A model generated the notes under the pieces. It saw only the letters and a list, made by a program, of their open reading frames with translations, was not told the DNA's origin and did no database searches. Made by a program: the position numbers and the translations under genes. This document shows, in pieces, positions 1 to 10,056 of a stretch of 49,843 bases of DNA. Origin of the DNA: Bacteroidales bacterium (GTDB lineage: Bacteria > Bacteroidota > Bacteroidia > Bacteroidales > Bacteroidaceae). Position 1 is the stretch's first letter, and each line of letters opens with the position of its first letter. Location of the stretch: assembly GCA_030528885.1 (NCBI GenBank), contig JAUMXY010000021.1, positions 1-49,843 of the forward strand, read 5' to 3'.

Positions 1-839
1 TGCACCCTTTCCGCTATTTTCACATAGTCCTTGAACCGTTTTCCCTGCACAGGGGCATTCAGTTCGTTCCACATCGCCACAGGCTTCTTGAAACTCTGAG
101 TCACCATGCGCACCATCTCGTCACGGGGAGGCAGGTGCGGATGCTCAGGCACCTCAGCCTTCACCATATCGCAGAACGTGCCAAAGTCCTTCTCGCCCAC
201 CACCTTGCAGTCAGCCAGCACACGATACACCGCATACCACTGCCTTGCCACCTCCACCATCGGAGCCACCTTCTGAATGGCACGTGACACCTGCACAGGC
301 GAGATACTCTTCTGCTGAGATACCTTCTTCTTAGCCTTCTCGATGAAGTCCATGCACGAACGGTATTTGATACGTGGCACACGCCTGAGGATTCTCGTAA
401 TCACACCCACAAGAAACGCATCATCGTGATCTTCCATCCTTATCGCCTCGAACTCCTCATTCTGAGGCACCAGCCAAGGATGCCCCTCCTTGTCCTCGCA
501 GTAGGTCTTGACGGTGTAGTCGCCATCCAGCCAAGCCAACACGACATCGCCATCCATGATAGGCACATCCCTTGCCACCTGCAGCACATCCCCATCCTGT
601 ATGCCGGCACCTATCATCGAATCGCCCTTTGCCCTCACCGCGTAATCCTCAAGGCTTGTCAGCATTCTTCTCGGCACCATCTGCTCCTCCTTCACCACAT
701 CCCCCACACCGTTCGGCACACCGCACGGCACCTCATTGTCATAGAACGTCATTGGAGTGTCACACACCATAGGTTCCCACCCCAACCGTTCCAAATCTTC
801 AAACAACTTCTCAAAATCAGTTACTTCAGACCTTGCCAT
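1..839 (-). CDS. S24 family (UmuD/LexA-like) peptidase, C-terminus cut by window edge
   Basis: Reading starts at the ATG at 839-837 and stays open for 279 codons to the left edge, so the C-terminus is missing. Residues about 35-152 form an S24 peptidase domain. The candidate catalytic serine is Ser74 in KGDSM and the general-base lysine is Lys111 in YTVKTY. A Cys39-Gly40 pair lies 35 residues before the serine. In E. coli UmuD the order is Cys24-Gly25, Ser60, Lys97, so the spacing is nearly the same and self-cleavage is plausible. There is no N-terminal helix-turn-helix, so it is not a LexA or CI repressor of the usual build. After the peptidase domain comes a Lys/Arg-rich extension of more than 120 residues that I do not recognise. 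Role in SOS response or mobile-element control is inference. Confidence 0.8.
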   Translation of the reverse strand, partial: MARSEVTDFEKLFEDLERLGWEPMVCDTPMTFYDNEVPCGVPNGVGDVVKEEQMVPRRMLTSLEDYAVRAKGDSMIGAGIQDGDVLQVARDVPIMDGDVVLAWLDGDYTVKTYCEDKEGHPWLVPQNEEFEAIRMEDHDDAFLVGVITRILRRVPRIKYRSCMDFIEKAKKKVSQQKSISPVQVSRAIQKVAPMVEVARQWYAVYRVLADCKVVGEKDFGTFCDMVKAEVPEHPHLPPRDEMVRMVTQSFKKPVAMWNELNAPVQGKRFKDYVKIAERV

Positions 840-1029
840 GATTATATAAGTTTTATGTATGTTCTTTTCTTTAATTCCGCACGAACTTCACAGCCCATGC
901 GGATTCCATATTGGTAATTTAATAGCATCAGCAGAATCAGTCGATGTCCTGCATTAGCGTTATATCTATATTACTAAATTCTCTTTTACCTGTCACCTTT
1001 CATATGTGAATCAGAATCTAATTTCAAAA

Positions 1030-2217
1030 TCAGATTGTTCTCAATTCATTAATATTGATGTTAGACAACAATTCTTTTTGAATATTTACAAATTCTTTTA
1101 AGAAACTTTGAGAAATGTCCCAATATTGTTTATACATCTTTCTCATCTTTCTTTCTATTGTCATTTGTACTTTTTCATCGGGAATTGGGATGAAAACAGC
1201 ATTAAGAAAATCAGCTTCTTGAACTCGCGCTCTAGAAGAAGATGAACCTGTTGCCAGACGGACTAATTGTGATTTGACATAATCAGATTGTAAAATAGCA
1301 GACAAAACAAATTTGTTTCTTATTTTTGAATTATCCAATAGTTCTAATATATATGCTTCTTTTGAAATTAGGACTTCATTTATTTCTTCCGGGATAATAA
1401 AGACACGACTTTTTCTTGGATTGATTCTGCAATATGCTAAATCTCCACCTTTCGCTTTATAAAATGAGTATCCTATCTCATGGCCTTTTAAAACCCTTAT
1501 ATTTGAGATAACTCCAGTTGTTGGTGAAACATCAGGTATTTCAAGATAATTATATACTTGATTACGATTAGGTGTAAATGATGTGTGAATAAATCTGCAC
1601 ACCTTATCCATTCTCTCCAGTTTTGGGAATTTTTTCTTCAGATTCTCTAAGTCTATCCGGTTTAGAAGATAATTAGAATCGATTCTATAAGGCGTTATAA
1701 AATCTTGCTCTATCCATGAATATTCTCCACCATTCTCTGTCACTCTTATATTGGGGAAAAATTCTCTTGCTCCATCTAAGAAAATCGGCAAATCATTCTT
1801 TTCGATTGGTTTATAAACCGATTTTCCAACTTCGAAACCTATTTCCTTTGCGTTTGCTAGGAAAACATACTCTGGTTTGTTTAGAATAACCTTACCCTTT
1901 TTCCTCACCCCAATAATTGTTGTTTTTGACACGGATTTTCCAAATGGTATAAAAGCTCCTTCTGGCAGGCTCACAACCATTGTAAGAAAACACTTTGCCA
2001 ACAACCATTCTCTGAACCCTAAATACGACGGAAGATTTAATAAGCCCTCTGGTAAAACTATATAAACTTCACCTCCCTTTGATGAATCAATGGCTCTTAT
2101 GCATCTCTCAATAAAAAGAATATCTAATTCTTGACTCTCCCTGTTTTCCCCCATTTCGTATTTATTCAATACATTTTCAAACGTATAGGGAATTGTAAAT
2201 GGAGGGTTAGTTAGCAC
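1030..2217 (-). CDS. C-terminal fragment of fused restriction-modification protein: methylase end plus specificity domain
   Basis: This frame begins exactly at the N6-adenine methylase motif IV (TNPPF, residues 3-7), which normally lies inside an HsdM-type domain, so it is not a natural N-terminus. It continues the reading frame of the upstream fragment after a one-base shift. The first ~170 residues finish the methylase domain. From about residue 190 to the end the protein resembles a type I target-recognition (S subunit-like) domain, with a conserved-looking coiled region near the C-terminus (KVQMTIERKMRKMYKQYWDI). Joined with the upstream part, the protein would be about 815 residues: nuclease-like domain, methylase and specificity in one chain, a type IIG-like layout. 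The ATG here may not be used in the cell. Confidence 0.8.
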   Translation of the reverse strand: MLTNPPFTIPYTFENVLNKYEMGENRESQELDILFIERCIRAIDSSKGGEVYIVLPEGLLNLPSYLGFREWLLAKCFLTMVVSLPEGAFIPFGKSVSKTTIIGVRKKGKVILNKPEYVFLANAKEIGFEVGKSVYKPIEKNDLPIFLDGAREFFPNIRVTENGGEYSWIEQDFITPYRIDSNYLLNRIDLENLKKKFPKLERMDKVCRFIHTSFTPNRNQVYNYLEIPDVSPTTGVISNIRVLKGHEIGYSFYKAKGGDLAYCRINPRKSRVFIIPEEINEVLISKEAYILELLDNSKIRNKFVLSAILQSDYVKSQLVRLATGSSSSRARVQEADFLNAVFIPIPDEKVQMTIERKMRKMYKQYWDISQSFLKEFVNIQKELLSNININELRTI

Positions 2218-3476
2218 TAAATTAAAACTATTGTCTGGGATTTGATCATTGTTTTGTTTAATGAATCACCTTGATATATGTTATTATATCCATCACCATG
2301 CATTATAAGATTAATTTTCGCCAAGACATGTAAGTCTTCATCAGCCTCTCCTCCCCATAGACACTTTTCTATCAAGTCATTAAACAATCTATTTGATTCT
2401 TTTTCAGAAATATTTGAATCGGTTATTTTCTGATTAACATATTGGAATGATTGTATAAGAAATCCTCCAGAACCACATGCAGGATCCAGTATTTTATCCC
2501 CTATTTTGGGATTTGCGTATTTAACCATGAAATCTACAACTTCTCTAGGAGTAAAGTATTGGTCAAAATCTCCTCTCAAGGTAGATTTCAAGAAAATTTC
2601 ATAAACAGCCCCCTTTATGTCGTCTCCAGTTCCTAAAAAAGACCATGGTTCCAGTTCTTTGATGACAGATTCCAAACAATCCGCATCTGTAATTTTTATC
2701 TTTTCATCAGGATCGCTATAAATAGGATACTGCGTAGTAGCATCTTTGAATAAACAAATAAATTCGTCTTTAATACTTTGTTTGTGGATAATACCCATTT
2801 GTTTCAAAATATTGATTTGAAACCTATTGGTTTTTCCGTTCTTAGCCCGATGTTCTTCATTCATCTTAACTAGAAGTATCTTAGTCATTTCTTTGAATGA
2901 TTGATCGCTTCTAATCATTCCCTTTTTCTCTATGGTATCTTTACATTTCTTGATGATTTTGTACAATTCATCTTCATTTGTCAAGGTAAGGAGCAAACTT
3001 TGAACCTCTCTTATTTCGATGTCCGTAAGTTCTTTTCTTCGAGTTCGAGAAACTTCACTAATCAATTCACCTTTAGATGGAATAACACTTGTCCTTTTTC
3101 CTGTATAAATGTTGGTCACTACCACATCCCAACCATTTGTTACGATGCCATATATAGCTGGTGGCGTTGCAACTAGTTTTGCGTAACTAACACTTTGTAA
3201 AATATCTTTCTCTTTCAAAGAGATATTTGGCCCTTTCGTATCAATAATGATCTCCACATTACCATTTTCAAATATCTCAATATCAGATTCAACCGTGACC
3301 TTTCTTGTCCCAGTCTGTACACTCATACTATTTTCAAAACGCATATCAGTTTTCTTGTACCCCAATTTTTCCAAGAAAGGACATACAATATGCATTTTTA
3401 CATCTTCTTCCGTCTTGATCTTTAAAGACGTATTTGTTATATTTTCTTTCACCCAATCTCTTAGTATCATTTTCAA
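2217..3476 (-). CDS. N-terminal fragment of fused restriction-modification protein: HsdR_N-like nuclease plus N6-methylase start
   Basis: Residues 1-130 resemble the HsdR N-terminal nuclease-like domain, with a possible PD-(D/E)xK core at Asp65 and Asp79-x-Lys81 (EIIIDTKGP). Residues about 270-400 are the N6 DNA methylase core, with QYFTPREV (306-313) and the SAM-binding motif I DPACGSGGF (331-339). The frame ends early, just before motif IV. Restoring one base in the T run at 2252-2255 (A run on the coding strand) joins it to the next frame as DQIPDNSFNLVLTNPPF, the sequence expected for the family. The gene lies 18 bp after the GIY-YIG gene on the same strand and is markedly AT-rich compared with the rest of the window, which suggests horizontal transfer. 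As sequenced, no full enzyme would be made. Confidence 0.85.
   Translation of the reverse strand: MKMILRDWVKENITNTSLKIKTEEDVKMHIVCPFLEKLGYKKTDMRFENSMSVQTGTRKVTVESDIEIFENGNVEIIIDTKGPNISLKEKDILQSVSYAKLVATPPAIYGIVTNGWDVVVTNIYTGKRTSVIPSKGELISEVSRTRRKELTDIEIREVQSLLLTLTNEDELYKIIKKCKDTIEKKGMIRSDQSFKEMTKILLVKMNEEHRAKNGKTNRFQINILKQMGIIHKQSIKDEFICLFKDATTQYPIYSDPDEKIKITDADCLESVIKELEPWSFLGTGDDIKGAVYEIFLKSTLRGDFDQYFTPREVVDFMVKYANPKIGDKILDPACGSGGFLIQSFQYVNQKITDSNISEKESNRLFNDLIEKCLWGGEADEDLHVLAKINLIMHGDGYNNIYQGDSLNKTMIKSQTIVLI
2252..2255 (-). other. Frameshift site splitting the restriction-modification gene
   Basis: On the coding strand the frame breaks at AACAAAACAATG. One extra A (five instead of four) restores a continuous methylase domain through NPPF. 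The four-base run is short for phase variation. It is also not a standard X XXY YYZ slippery heptamer. A fixed mutation or a sequencing error is more likely than programmed shifting. Confidence 0.75.
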
Positions 3477-3494
3477 AAGGTTTTGATTATAATA

Positions 3495-4370
3495 TTATCC
3501 TTTCCACCATTCTGATGGATATTTATTCTGGTCTTCATCTACCCAAGCTTCTGTTCCTTGATAGGATGTGCCAGCACAGAAGGAAGCAGCACCTGAAGGC
3601 GAGCTTACTAATTCAGATAGGTCAATATCTTGCTGCAAGCTGTATAATTCCCCATCTTTCTGGGCGAGTTTCTTGTTAGCTATTACCTGCTTTCTGAATT
3701 CAGCCAATCCTTTGGGACAACTCTTGCTGGTTTCACCAACGATGGTGCTTTCACTTGTAATCACATAGCGTTTGCTTTCACGATAGAATTTCAAGAAAGC
3801 AAGCATACCAGTCTTGGGCATATACATCTTAAACTCCATAAAGGGTTCTGGCTCTGGCGTCTTCTCAGGACGATCAAAGACTTTGCAACCATAGAAGCGC
3901 GTCAAGAATTGAATATCTTCAAAGAACAATTCCATCTCGTTCTGCTTATCCTCAGACAAAGGCGGTTTGTTGATGTCCTTTGTGTTGTCGATGATGAAAT
4001 TATCTGCTTCAGTAGCTGCTTTCCAACCAAGATATTCTAAATAAAGTGCCTCGCTGGGGTAGATTTCATCAGATTTGGAAACGAACACAAGGGCTGTGTC
4101 CCAAAAGTCTTTCTTTTGCTTATGGTCATTGACACGATTTGTGAAGTCATTCGTCTGACCCACATAAGCCATTGGGCGCATATCTTTGTTTCTACCCAGC
4201 AAAATATAAAAGCCATATCGCTGAAGATGTGGTTGTTTCTTTCCTATCTCAGCCACTTTTTCACGTGGAAGCACAAAACATTCACACGACTTTGTGCTAC
4301 CCATGTCGATGATACGTGCTCCTTCCAAGGTCTTGTCGAGCAGTTTGGTATAAACGGTTAGTATTGCCAT
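3495..4370 (-). CDS. GIY-YIG nuclease family protein with C-terminal DUF4357
   Basis: The GIY-YIG core is visible as YGFYILLG (residues 52-59) and AYVGQTNDF (68-76), with the following conserved Arg79 and a candidate metal-binding Glu107 in YPSEALYLE. The last ~60 residues (SSPSGAASF through the terminal EWWKG) match the DUF4357 pattern commonly found at the C-terminus of such proteins. The family usually has 270-310 residues and this one has 291. It probably acts on DNA, but the substrate is unknown. It lies directly upstream of the fused restriction-modification gene on the same strand, after its own -7 box at 4432-4439, so the two are likely co-transcribed. A role in defence is inferred from position only. 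Confidence 0.85.
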   Translation of the reverse strand: MAILTVYTKLLDKTLEGARIIDMGSTKSCECFVLPREKVAEIGKKQPHLQRYGFYILLGRNKDMRPMAYVGQTNDFTNRVNDHKQKKDFWDTALVFVSKSDEIYPSEALYLEYLGWKAATEADNFIIDNTKDINKPPLSEDKQNEMELFFEDIQFLTRFYGCKVFDRPEKTPEPEPFMEFKMYMPKTGMLAFLKFYRESKRYVITSESTIVGETSKSCPKGLAEFRKQVIANKKLAQKDGELYSLQQDIDLSELVSSPSGAASFCAGTSYQGTEAWVDEDQNKYPSEWWKG

Positions 4371-4431
4371 ATCTCTATTTCTTATTTATTCCGTATCGTA
4401 AAACACAAGTGTGCGGTTGATTTTTCAGCCA

Positions 4432-4439
4432 CAAAGATA
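4432..4439 (-). promoter_or_regulatory. -7 box upstream of GIY-YIG gene
   Basis: The minus strand reads TATCTTTG, matching the Bacteroidetes -7 consensus TAnnTTTG. It lies about 62 bases before the start codon and would drive the GIY-YIG and restriction-modification genes. Confidence 0.6.
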
Positions 4440-4696
4440 AAGTTTTTTCCCGAAACGAGAGGGTTTTTGAGGGAAAACATAGTCAATTAAACAAAACTTG
4501 GTTGTTTTTTTTGACACCTTCCCACTCAATTTAGCGTACTGCCGATTTCTGTTGATAACAAAAACAGCAGGGCACTCATATTCCACATTTCTCAATTCGG
4601 CAACCGTTGTCCGTTTTCTGTTATACGGTTATGAAATGCGTAAACTTTAGTGTTTTCTTTGTGATTTGAAATTAAATCTATACCTCTGCAGGCAAA

Positions 4697-4825
4697 TCAA
4701 AATCTTTTGAAGATATGAAATCCCCACAAGATGCTCGGGAGAAAATCAAACAAGCATACATGAAGGGAGAAATCGTTTTGAGTGATGAAAATTCTCATGT
4801 GGATGTGGATTTTCATATTGCCTAA
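4697..4825 (+). pseudogene. Short remnant reading frame of unknown origin
   Basis: The frame around the ATG at 4715-4717 encodes MKSPQDAREKIKQAYMKGEI and ends at the TAA at 4823-4825 (36 residues from that ATG). The frame is open upstream through KSKSFED without a clear start, and composition looks protein-like. It is followed within 7 bases by a second fragment that resembles a four-helix-bundle family N-terminus. I do not recognise the family of this part. It is best read as the tail of a decayed gene in the island, with low certainty. Confidence 0.3.
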
Positions 4826-4831
4826 TAGCGT

Positions 4832-4927
4832 ATGGAAGAGGATAAGGATTTTTTGTGGCAAGACAACAACTACCGCACGTTGAAAGCGTTTCAGAAGGCG
4901 GAGTGTATCTATGATGTAACTTACTAA
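4832..4927 (+). pseudogene. Truncated four-helix-bundle suffix domain protein (N-terminal remnant)
   Basis: This 31-codon frame encodes WQDNNYRTLKAFQKAECIYD followed by VTY and a stop. The pattern NYxxLxxFQKAExIYDxTY is how Bacteroidetes four-helix-bundle suffix domain (S23-type) proteins begin, and these normally run to about 180-200 residues. Here the frame stops right after that motif and no continuation is visible downstream. Such genes are common in variable regions and mobile introns or intervening sequences. The remnant suggests deletion in the island before the methyltransferase promoter. Confidence 0.5.
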
Positions 4928-4981
4928 ATAAACAGAAATAAGTATTGGAAGGCGACACTTATTGCTTAACATTCTGATTAA

Positions 4982-5076
4982 GATCTGCTTATACTTGTTT
5001 TAACTATGTTAAATTCTTAAAAAATGATCACAGATCTTAAAAAATGATCTAATCCATTTTATCTCGTTTTTTGATC
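4982..5076 (+). promoter_or_regulatory. Cluster of five GATC sites and a 15-bp direct repeat upstream of the methyltransferase
   Basis: GATC occurs at 4982, 5026, 5033, 5046 and 5073, five times in 95 bp where about one per 256 bp is expected at even composition. The sequence TCTTAAAAAATGATC is repeated exactly at 5015-5029 and 5035-5049, a 20-bp period or about two helical turns. The last GATC ends one base before the -7 box of the downstream gene. Because that gene encodes a predicted GATC methylase, methylation-sensitive autoregulation is a reasonable inference. Confidence 0.6.
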
Positions 5077-5077
5077 T

Positions 5078-5085
5078 TACCTTTG
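5078..5085 (+). promoter_or_regulatory. -7 box of the DpnA-like methyltransferase gene
   Basis: TACCTTTG matches TAnnTTTG. Transcription would start near 5091, leaving a leader of only about 10 bases before the ATG at 5102. Confidence 0.6.
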
Positions 5086-5101
5086 CGGTGAATTTGTCGC
5101 A

Positions 5102-6193
5102 ATGGAGTATCAAGTAACTATCACAGAGACGCTTTCTCGTATAGAGTTAGTCGAGGCATCTTCTGCTATTGAAGCAGAAGATTTTGTACGTGACAGATAC
5201 TCAAAATGTGACATTGTCTTAAATGACACCCACTTTATTGACACTAACTTTGAGACCAATCAAGTGGTGCCCAATATGTCCACCCTATGCCACCTTCCAA
5301 CTCTCAATCCATATTACACGTCAAAGAAAAAAGATTTTCAACTTCTCCATGAGGATTGTTTTGAATTATTGCCTCATATCGAACAGCAGTTTGACATGAT
5401 ATTTGCCGACCCTCCTTATTTCCTCTCGAATGGTGGTATATCCATTCAGAGCGGAGAGGTGGTCAGCGTAAATAAAGGTGATTGGGATAAGGGGCTTTCG
5501 CCAGAGGAGATGAACGATTTCAACTTGCGTTGGATTTCACTTTGCCGTGACAAGTTGAAAGATAATGGCACAATTTGGATTAGTGGCACCTATCACAATA
5601 TTTTCAGCGTAGCCAATGCCCTCACTCAATTGGGATTCAAGATATTGAACGTAGTCACTTGGGCAAAGACCAATCCCCCACCAAACGTGTCATGCCGTTA
5701 CTTCACCTATTCCACGGAGTTCATCATCTGGGCAAGAAAAAAGGAAAAGGTAGCACATTATTATAACTACGAACTGATGAAGCGCATCAATGGCGACAAG
5801 CAGATGCGCGATGTGTGGAACTTGCCAGCTATCGCGCCTTGGGAAAAGTCCTGCGGCAAACACCCAACGCAGAAACCTTTGGGATTGCTGAGCCGCATCA
5901 TCATGGCATCCACAAAGCCAGGAGCATGGATTCTTGACCCATTCGCCGGAAGCAGCACCACAGGCATCGCCGCCAACCTGCTTGACAGGCGCTACCTCGG
6001 CATTGAACGTGAAGAGGAGTTTGCCCTGATGGGGAAGAGAAGGCGTGAAGAGATTGATAATATCAGCAATTATGCGACTTTCAGAAGTAAAATTGCTGAC
6101 ATCGTCAAGGCTGAGGACACACAAACAGATTGCTTTACCTTGAGAGAAGATTTTCCAGCGGAAGCTCTGCCATTCCTTTGCGAAAAAGGATGA
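5102..6193 (+). CDS. DpnA-like adenine DNA methyltransferase with N-terminal DpnD/PcfM-like domain
   Basis: Residues 1-55 (VTITETLSRIELVEA and so on) resemble the small DpnD/PcfM domain. From about residue 75 it is a beta-class amino methyltransferase. Motif IV is FADPPYFLSNGG, followed by VSVNKGDWDKG. The motif I region is ILDPFAGSSTTGIAA, preceded by GKHPTQKP. From memory, it resembles pneumococcal DpnA (M2.DpnII) more closely than M.HinfI, so GATC is the likely target. The C-terminal ~55 residues extend past the usual DpnA end. No restriction endonuclease gene follows, so it may be an orphan. The stop codon overlaps the ATG of a 30-codon frame. Its strand is opposite to the neighbouring genes and it has its own promoter. 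Confidence 0.88.
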   Translation: MEYQVTITETLSRIELVEASSAIEAEDFVRDRYSKCDIVLNDTHFIDTNFETNQVVPNMSTLCHLPTLNPYYTSKKKDFQLLHEDCFELLPHIEQQFDMIFADPPYFLSNGGISIQSGEVVSVNKGDWDKGLSPEEMNDFNLRWISLCRDKLKDNGTIWISGTYHNIFSVANALTQLGFKILNVVTWAKTNPPPNVSCRYFTYSTEFIIWARKKEKVAHYYNYELMKRINGDKQMRDVWNLPAIAPWEKSCGKHPTQKPLGLLSRIIMASTKPGAWILDPFAGSSTTGIAANLLDRRYLGIEREEEFALMGKRRREEIDNISNYATFRSKIADIVKAEDTQTDCFTLREDFPAEALPFLCEKG

Positions 6194-6282
6194 TTGGCGA
6201 AGAACACGGTGCCCTTATATTGGACAAGAATTTTGCCTTCAATACAGACAAAGAATCCTGCCTACAGAAGAAGAAAGGCTGA
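6190..6282 (+). CDS. Possible 30-residue ORF overlapping the methyltransferase stop (ATGA)
   Basis: An ATG at 6190-6192 overlaps the TGA of the methyltransferase, the usual arrangement for coupled translation. It encodes MIGEEHGALILDKNFAFNTD plus ten more residues, then TGA at 6280. I do not recognise it. It could be a small partner, the stump of a lost endonuclease gene, or chance. A terminator follows 18 bases later. Confidence 0.25.
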   Translation: MIGEEHGALILDKNFAFNTDKESCLQKKKG

Positions 6283-6300
6283 ATGCCTCAAATACAAACA

Positions 6301-6335
6301 AGCCCCCGCACAAAGAAATGTGCAGGGGCTTTTCT
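6301..6335. terminator. Hairpin terminator between methyltransferase and ABC-F gene
   Basis: AGCCCCCGCAC (6301-6311) pairs with GTGCAGGGGCT (6320-6330) with one mismatch and is followed by TTTCT. The convergent genes on both sides make a bidirectional terminator likely. Confidence 0.7.
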
Positions 6336-6356
6336 ATGCTGAGGCCATGCCGCGGC

Positions 6357-8057
<1,701 letters not shown>

Positions 8058-8114
8058 TTACAGGGAGGATTCGTGGCTTGGAACGCCTGCAGGCGGCATG
8101 GAGCTTGCGAGGAA

Positions 8115-8144
8115 TGAAAAAGGGCACTCCTGAGGAATGCCCTT
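8115..8144 (-). terminator. Terminator of the GAPDH gene
   Basis: On the minus strand AGGGCATTCC and GGAGTGCCCT form a stem around a 3-4 base loop, followed by TTTTC. It lies about 25 bases after the gapA stop codon. Confidence 0.8.
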
Positions 8145-8169
8145 AAAAACTATCTAACAGTTAGTGGAA

Positions 8170-9219
<1,050 letters not shown>

Positions 9220-9286
9220 TTAATCTCTAATTCTTTATTCTTTTTCAAACATGATGTGAAATATTCGCCTACCCGATGCCTCAATT

Positions 9287-9379
9287 TCATCCGCAATTGC
9301 AGCGTTCGGCTGTAGAACAGGCAGCACAAATCAGCAACATGCCAAGCATTGACACATATATAAATAAACGATATTTCAT
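9287..9379 (-). CDS. Predicted 30-residue mini-lipoprotein in the gapA leader
   Basis: An ATG at 9379-9377, about 16 bases after the predicted transcription start, opens a 30-codon frame ending at TGA 9289-9287. It begins MKYRLFIYVSMLGMLLI and continues CAACSTAERCNCG. This gives a basic N-terminus, a hydrophobic stretch and a lipobox-like CAAC, so the mature peptide would be about ten residues (CSTAERCNCG) with three cysteines. It lies between the gapA promoter and gapA, so it should be co-transcribed. I know of no family. It may be an unannotated small lipoprotein or a leader peptide. Chance cannot be excluded, but signal peptide and position together argue for it. Confidence 0.5.
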   Translation of the reverse strand: MKYRLFIYVSMLGMLLICAACSTAERCNCG

Positions 9380-9400
9380 GCTTTTTCTCGTTTTCAGGCA

Positions 9401-9408
9401 CAAAGTTA
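9401..9408 (-). promoter_or_regulatory. -7 box of gapA transcript
   Basis: TAACTTTG on the minus strand, with a TTG element 21 bases upstream. It is back to back with the mscL promoter, with 13 bases between the two -7 boxes. Confidence 0.65.
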
Positions 9409-9421
9409 CGAATAATATTTA

Positions 9422-9429
9422 TAACTTTG
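9422..9429 (+). promoter_or_regulatory. -7 box of mscL
   Basis: TAACTTTG followed by C matches the Bacteroidetes consensus. It lies 64 bases before the mscL start and faces away from the gapA promoter. The two polymerase sites overlap, so they may compete. Confidence 0.6.
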
Positions 9430-9492
9430 CAACGTTTTGAAGATATTTTGAAACCAAGCATAAATCACATTTAACAAAAGTAACAAAAAACT

Positions 9493-9957
9493 ATGGCAAA
9501 AATTATTGACGAATTCAAAGCATTTGCACTGAAAGGCAATGTGGTGGACATGGCTGTCGGCGTTATCATCGGCGGCGCATTCGGTAAAATCGTTTCTTCT
9601 GTCGTGGCAGACCTCATCATGCCGCTCATCGCAGTTATCGGCGGCGTGAACACAAGCGACCTGAAGGTAGTGCTCAAACCGGGCGTTGACGCCGTGCTCG
9701 ACGAAAGCGGAGCCGTTGTAACAGAGGCAGTTGCAGCTGTAACATGGAACTATGGAGCATTTGTACAGAACGTGATTGACTTCCTCATCATCGCCATCTG
9801 TCTTTTCTTCATCATCAGGGCTATCACTAAACTCTCTTCACTCAAGAAGAAGGAAGAAGAAGCTGCTGCAGCTCCAGAGCCTGCTCCAGAACCAGAACCA
9901 ACAAAGGAGGAAATTCTTCTCACAGAAATCCGCGACCTTCTGAAAGAAAAGAAATAA
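9493..9957 (+). CDS. mscL: Large-conductance mechanosensitive channel MscL
   Basis: This is the inner-membrane emergency valve that opens under osmotic downshock. The N-terminal amphipathic helix and pore-lining TM1 are clear ([20 protein letters not shown]), as is TM2 ([15 protein letters not shown]). The periplasmic loop between them is about 45 residues. The C-terminus carries an acidic Ala/Pro/Glu-rich stretch followed by the conserved [15 protein letters not shown] helix that forms the cytoplasmic bundle. Its 154 residues are slightly above the usual 130-150. It is monocistronic, with its own promoter and a perfect hairpin terminator. Confidence 0.97.
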   Translation: MAKIIDEFKAFALKGNVVDMAVGVIIGGAFGKIVSSVVADLIMPLIAVIGGVNTSDLKVVLKPGVDAVLDESGAVVTEAVAAVTWNYGAFVQNVIDFLIIAICLFFIIRAITKLSSLKKKEEEAAAAPEPAPEPEPTKEEILLTEIRDLLKEKK

Positions 9958-9994
9958 TGACTTTTCAAACACAGGAAAGGTAAATAAGAAAACC

Positions 9995-10042
9995 AAGAAA
10001 TGCCAACTCGACTTTGCAGTTAAGTTGGCATTTCTTATTTTT
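9995..10042. terminator. Bidirectional terminator between mscL and mnmA
   Basis: A perfect 14-bp stem (AAGAAATGCCAACT and its complement at 10023-10036) encloses a 14-base loop. A-rich sequence precedes it and T-rich sequence follows, so it can end both convergent transcripts. Confidence 0.85.
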
Positions 10043-10056
10043 CCACTCTGAATTGC

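Noticed and set aside
161-917. Open frames on both strands over the left end (for example 426-917 plus)
   Set aside because: They are antisense or out of frame to the S24 peptidase gene, have His/Arg/Pro-rich shadow composition and match no family.
2217-2270. Programmed -1 ribosomal frameshift in the restriction-modification gene
   Set aside because: The site does not fit a standard slippery heptamer and I see no strong downstream stem. A one-base homopolymer loss explains it more simply.
4697-4972. Minus-strand frames of 70-91 codons
   Set aside because: They are antisense to the recognisable four-helix-bundle remnant and lack coding character.
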